Shown: one piece after another, positions 61,959 to 64,000 of the stretch
How the letters are laid out: the number at the start of each line of letters is the position of its first letter
Position numbering within the stretch: position 1 is the stretch's first letter
DNA from: Streptomyces toxytricini
GTDB taxonomy: Bacteria; Actinomycetota; Actinomycetes; Streptomycetales; Streptomycetaceae
Direction of reading: 5' to 3'
Length of the DNA: 64,000 nt
Assembly (NCBI RefSeq): GCF_014649915.1
Contig: NZ_BMTY01000009.1
Span: 167,497-231,496 of the forward strand
Program-made: the position numbers and the translations under genes
Notes under the pieces: model-generated
Told to the model about the DNA's origin: nothing
Databases searched by the model: none
Seen by the model: the letters and a program-made list of their open reading frames with translations, nothing else

Positions 61959-62740
61959 AGTCGCTCCAGCTGTCGCTTGGCCAGGTCGACGACGTCGCCC
62001 TCGGCGATCCGGCCGCGGTTGTCGATGTAGTCGATCTCCATGACGACGTCGCCGCGGCGGGCGACGGCCCGGGCCCCGCGCACGGGGTGGTAGCCCGGCT
62101 TCGTCTCGGCGCTGGAGTCCACCCACACGTGGGCGAGATCGGCGGGCGCGCCGGGGATGGGCACGCCCGGGTTGCCGGCGTACTCCTTGGTCGGCATGGA
62201 CATGGCCTGGCTCTGCTGGTAGGCGTCCGCTCCCTTGCGGTCGCGGAACTGGATCAAGCGGATCTCGACGAAGACGCGGTCGTCCTGCGACCACACGGTG
62301 GTGGCGATGCGCCGCACCCCGTCCTCGGTGAAACCGGCCAGGGCCTTGCCCGGCTCCTCGAAGCCGACCGAGAACACGTCGAGGCTCTCGTAGCCCTTGC
62401 CCAGGGCCTTCGCCCCGGCGGGCGCCTCGACGAGAAGCGCGGTGAGGTCGCCGTCCGTCTTGTGGCGGCGGTTGGCGTTGATGCCGTCGCGCGTCGTGGC
62501 GGCGTCGGGCGCGAGCGCCTTGGGTGTGACCAGCTTCTGCTGCGCGAGCGGCGGCAGCGGCGTCGGCGGGCGGTGGTACTGCACGGCGTAGCCGGCGACG
62601 GTGCCGCCGAGGATGCCGAGCGCCGCTCCGCAGGCGATCAGCACGGCGGTGCGGCGGCCGCGGCGTGCCGGGCGAGCGGGCGGCGCCTCCGCCGGATTCC
62701 CCTCGTCCCCCGGCTCGGGAGAGGTCTGTGCGTGTTCCAA
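61955..62740 (-). CDS. Membrane-anchored protein of unknown function (cluster gene 1)
   Basis: A protein of about 261 residues: acidic Pro-rich cytoplasmic start, RRGRR, one membrane helix (about 35-58, AVLIACGAALGILGGTVAGYAV) and an outer domain with FEEPGKALAGFTEDGVRRIATTVWSQDDRVFVEIRLIQFRD (in parts), the block shared with the two genes after it. The start is uncertain: TTG at 62740 has GGGGAA seven bases upstream; GTG 62755 and ATG 62797 or 62830 are also in frame. Overlaps the next gene as GTGA. Confidence 0.75.
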   Translation of the reverse strand: MEHAQTSPEPGDEGNPAEAPPARPARRGRRTAVLIACGAALGILGGTVAGYAVQYHRPPTPLPPLAQQKLVTPKALAPDAATTRDGINANRRHKTDGDLTALLVEAPAGAKALGKGYESLDVFSVGFEEPGKALAGFTEDGVRRIATTVWSQDDRVFVEIRLIQFRDRKGADAYQQSQAMSMPTKEYAGNPGVPIPGAPADLAHVWVDSSAETKPGYHPVRGARAVARRGDVVMEIDYIDNRGRIAEGDVVDLAKRQLERL

Positions 62741-62852
62741 GGACGTGTTCCCCACAGGTCTTGTCGGCGGGCGGTCACCCGCGCACAGCCTTGACATGTA
62801 CCCGAAGGGAACGGTTGTGCGGAAACGCATTACGTTGCGGTCACGCGGAAGG

Positions 62853-63119
62853 TCATTCGTCGTGGGGGCGGCGCTTGCCGTCGAGCTCGTCCCACCACTC
62901 GTCCGACTTCGGGTCGCCCGAAGGGGCGTCCCACCAGCGGTCCTCGGGGCCGCGCCGGTTCGCGACCACCGCCGCGACCGGCGGGATCACCATCGCCACC
63001 ACGCACAGCGCCACCGCGGCCTCGACCGACAGCAGCCGTACGAAGGACCAGGCCGAGACGAAGAGGAAGAGGCACACGCCCATCAGGACGAAGTAGATGC
63101 GGCGCCGGCGCGCGTACAT
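62853..63119 (-). CDS. DUF3099 family membrane protein
   Basis: An 88-residue protein with a basic start (MYARRRRIYF), two membrane helices (VLMGVCLFLFVSAWSFV and VEAAVALCVVAMVIPPVAAVVA) and a cytoplasmic Trp/Asp-rich tail (DRWWDAP, DEWWDELDG), the DUF3099 pattern. TAGGCT ends six bases before the ATG, and GGAGG overlaps the gap. Role unknown. Confidence 0.88.
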   Translation of the reverse strand: MYARRRRIYFVLMGVCLFLFVSAWSFVRLLSVEAAVALCVVAMVIPPVAAVVANRRGPEDRWWDAPSGDPKSDEWWDELDGKRRPHDE

Positions 63120-63181
63120 GCCTCCAGCCTAGGGCCGCGGCCGCCCGGCCGGTCGGGTCCGTGTCCGGACCCGGACGGCGC

Positions 63182-63234
63182 GGAGGGCCGCACCCCGCTC
63201 CAGTGGCGTCCAACCCCCTGGGGTGCGGCCCTCC
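63182..63234 (-). terminator. Hairpin after the DUF1416 gene
   Basis: GGAGGGCCGCACCCC (63182-63196) and its exact complement (63220-63234) form a 15-bp stem with a 23-nt loop, 30 bp past the stop at 63264 and ahead of DUF3099. Confidence 0.8.
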
Positions 63235-63263
63235 GGCCGGTTCATGGGCTCCCGATCGCGGGA

Positions 63264-63554
63264 TCAGACCGCGATGGCCACGTCCGTCACACCGCCGGCC
63301 TCGGAGACGACGACGGCGCGGTCCGCCTGGCCGCCGGGCACGAGGGCCCGCAGCGTCCACGAGCCCGTCGCCGCGTAGAAGCGGAACTGGCCGGTCGCGG
63401 AGGTCGGGACCTCCGCGGTGAACTCACCGGTCGAGTCGAGGAGGCGGACGTAGCCGCTGACGGGCTCGCCGTCCTTGGTGACCTGGCCCTGGATGGCCGT
63501 CTCACCGGGCTTGAGGGTGGCGAGGTCGGGCCCGCCGATCTGTGCTCCGCACAT
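63264..63554 (-). CDS. DUF1416 (SoxC-like) protein linked to sulfurtransferase
   Basis: A 96-residue transthyretin-like beta-sandwich of the DUF1416 family. It begins MCGAQIGGPDLATLKPGET (in parts) and has VSGYVRLLDSTGEFTAEVPTSATGQFRFYAATGSWTLRALV (in parts). In actinobacteria it sits directly behind the CysA/SseA thiosulfate sulfurtransferase, as here (55 bp), and is expected to act with it; its role is not known in detail. Confidence 0.92.
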   Translation of the reverse strand: MCGAQIGGPDLATLKPGETAIQGQVTKDGEPVSGYVRLLDSTGEFTAEVPTSATGQFRFYAATGSWTLRALVPGGQADRAVVVSEAGGVTDVAIAV

Positions 63555-63608
63555 GTTTCTCTGTCCTGTCCTGAGAGAAGTCGTTCTACCGGGCGTCGCG
63601 TGCCCTGA

Positions 63609-64000
63609 TTACTTGCCTGCGCCCAGCTCGATCGGCACGCCGACGAGGGAGCCGTACTCGGTCCACGAGCCGTCGTAGTTCTTGACGTTCTCCTGGCCCA
63701 GGAGCTCGTGCAGCACGAACCAGGTGAGCGCGGAGCGCTCGCCGATGCGGCAGTAGGCGATGGTGTCCTTCGCCAGGTCGACCTGCTCGGTCTCGTAGAG
63801 GGCCTTGAGCTCCTCGTCGGACTTGAAGGTGCCGTCGTCGTTGGCGTTCTTCGACCACGGGATGTTGCGGGCGCTCGGCACGTGGCCGGGACGCTGCGAC
63901 TGCTCCTGCGGCAGGTGGGCCGGGGCGAGCAGCTTGCCGGAGAACTCGTCGGGCGAGCGGACGTCGACCAGGTTCAGGGTGTTGATGGCGGCCACGACGT
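63609..64000 (-). CDS. sseA: Thiosulfate sulfurtransferase (rhodanese), C-terminal part
   Basis: The window holds the last 130 or so codons of a two-domain rhodanese; the frame stays open past 64000. Seen is the catalytic domain with [30 protein letters not shown] and the active-site loop [12 protein letters not shown] (CRxGxR with the sulfur-carrying Cys), ending [13 protein letters not shown]. An internal ATG (63995) is not the true start. It moves sulfane sulfur from thiosulfate or a persulfide to an acceptor and is followed by DUF1416. Confidence 0.93.
   Translation of the reverse strand, partial: VVAAINTLNLVDVRSPDEFSGKLLAPAHLPQEQSQRPGHVPSARNIPWSKNANDDGTFKSDEELKALYETEQVDLAKDTIAYCRIGERSALTWFVLHELLGQENVKNYDGSWTEYGSLVGVPIELGAGK

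Overview
The window reads as a contiguous piece of a Streptomyces chromosome core: very high GC with strong third-position GC bias, frequent GTG starts, and families typical of the genus (CarD, MsiK, MshA, HbpS/SenS/SenR, CdgB, RsiG, Nur). From memory, the gene order resembles the conserved stretch of S. coelicolor running from the cold-shock gene beside groEL down to nur and ygfZ. No rRNA or CRISPR array was seen. One tRNA (Thr, anticodon UGU) is present.

Layout. 1-7 kb: cold-shock protein, a ThiS/MoaD-like sulfur carrier with threonine synthase under a SAM-I riboswitch, glucosyl-3-phosphoglycerate synthase, and the trehalose genes otsA and otsB. 6.6-11.2 kb: amino-sugar uptake and catabolism (sugar-binding lipoprotein, ROK kinase, nagA, PfkB kinase) with two DasR-like operators. 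11.2-18 kb: membrane carbohydrate-binding-like protein, the diguanylate cyclase CdgB, a flavin reductase, ArfB, TerD and an M1 peptidase. 17.9-20.6 kb: secreted HbpS divergent from the SenS/SenR two-component pair. 20.6-25.9 kb: a 660-bp repeat-rich gap, small conserved proteins, an oxidoreductase, tRNA-Thr and a lone TnpB nuclease gene with a plausible guide-RNA hairpin. 26-35 kb: msiK, sugar nucleotidyltransferase, DoxX protein, rlmB, cysS, ispF, ispD, carD. 35.7-39.7 kb: phoP-phoR and phoU diverging over a PHO box, then a 49-residue Cys-rich peptide. 39.8-41.8 kb: a small accessory patch with an orphan ParA ATPase lying between a copy of the gpmA 3' end and gpmA itself. 42-54 kb: gpmA, an MFS transporter, mshA with a sigma-R-type promoter, an NlpC/P60 hydrolase, a REC-PP2C phosphatase, an XRE regulator operon, a frameshifted DUF6228 gene and an HxlR/imine-reductase pair. 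54-64 kb: PrmC-like and Eis-like enzymes, the c-di-GMP-binding anti-sigma factor RsiG, dtd, ygfZ, nur, a nitrobindin-like protein, a 33-residue membrane peptide, three translationally coupled membrane-anchored proteins with a 15-bp minisatellite, and a rhodanese gene cut by the window end.

Themes. c-di-GMP signalling appears twice (CdgB makes it, RsiG senses it). Amino-sugar control appears as DasR-like sites at nagK and msiK. Phosphate control is represented by PhoR-PhoP-PhoU. About fifteen genes carry a TAnnnT -10 hexamer only 6-7 nt before the start codon, which points to leaderless transcripts.
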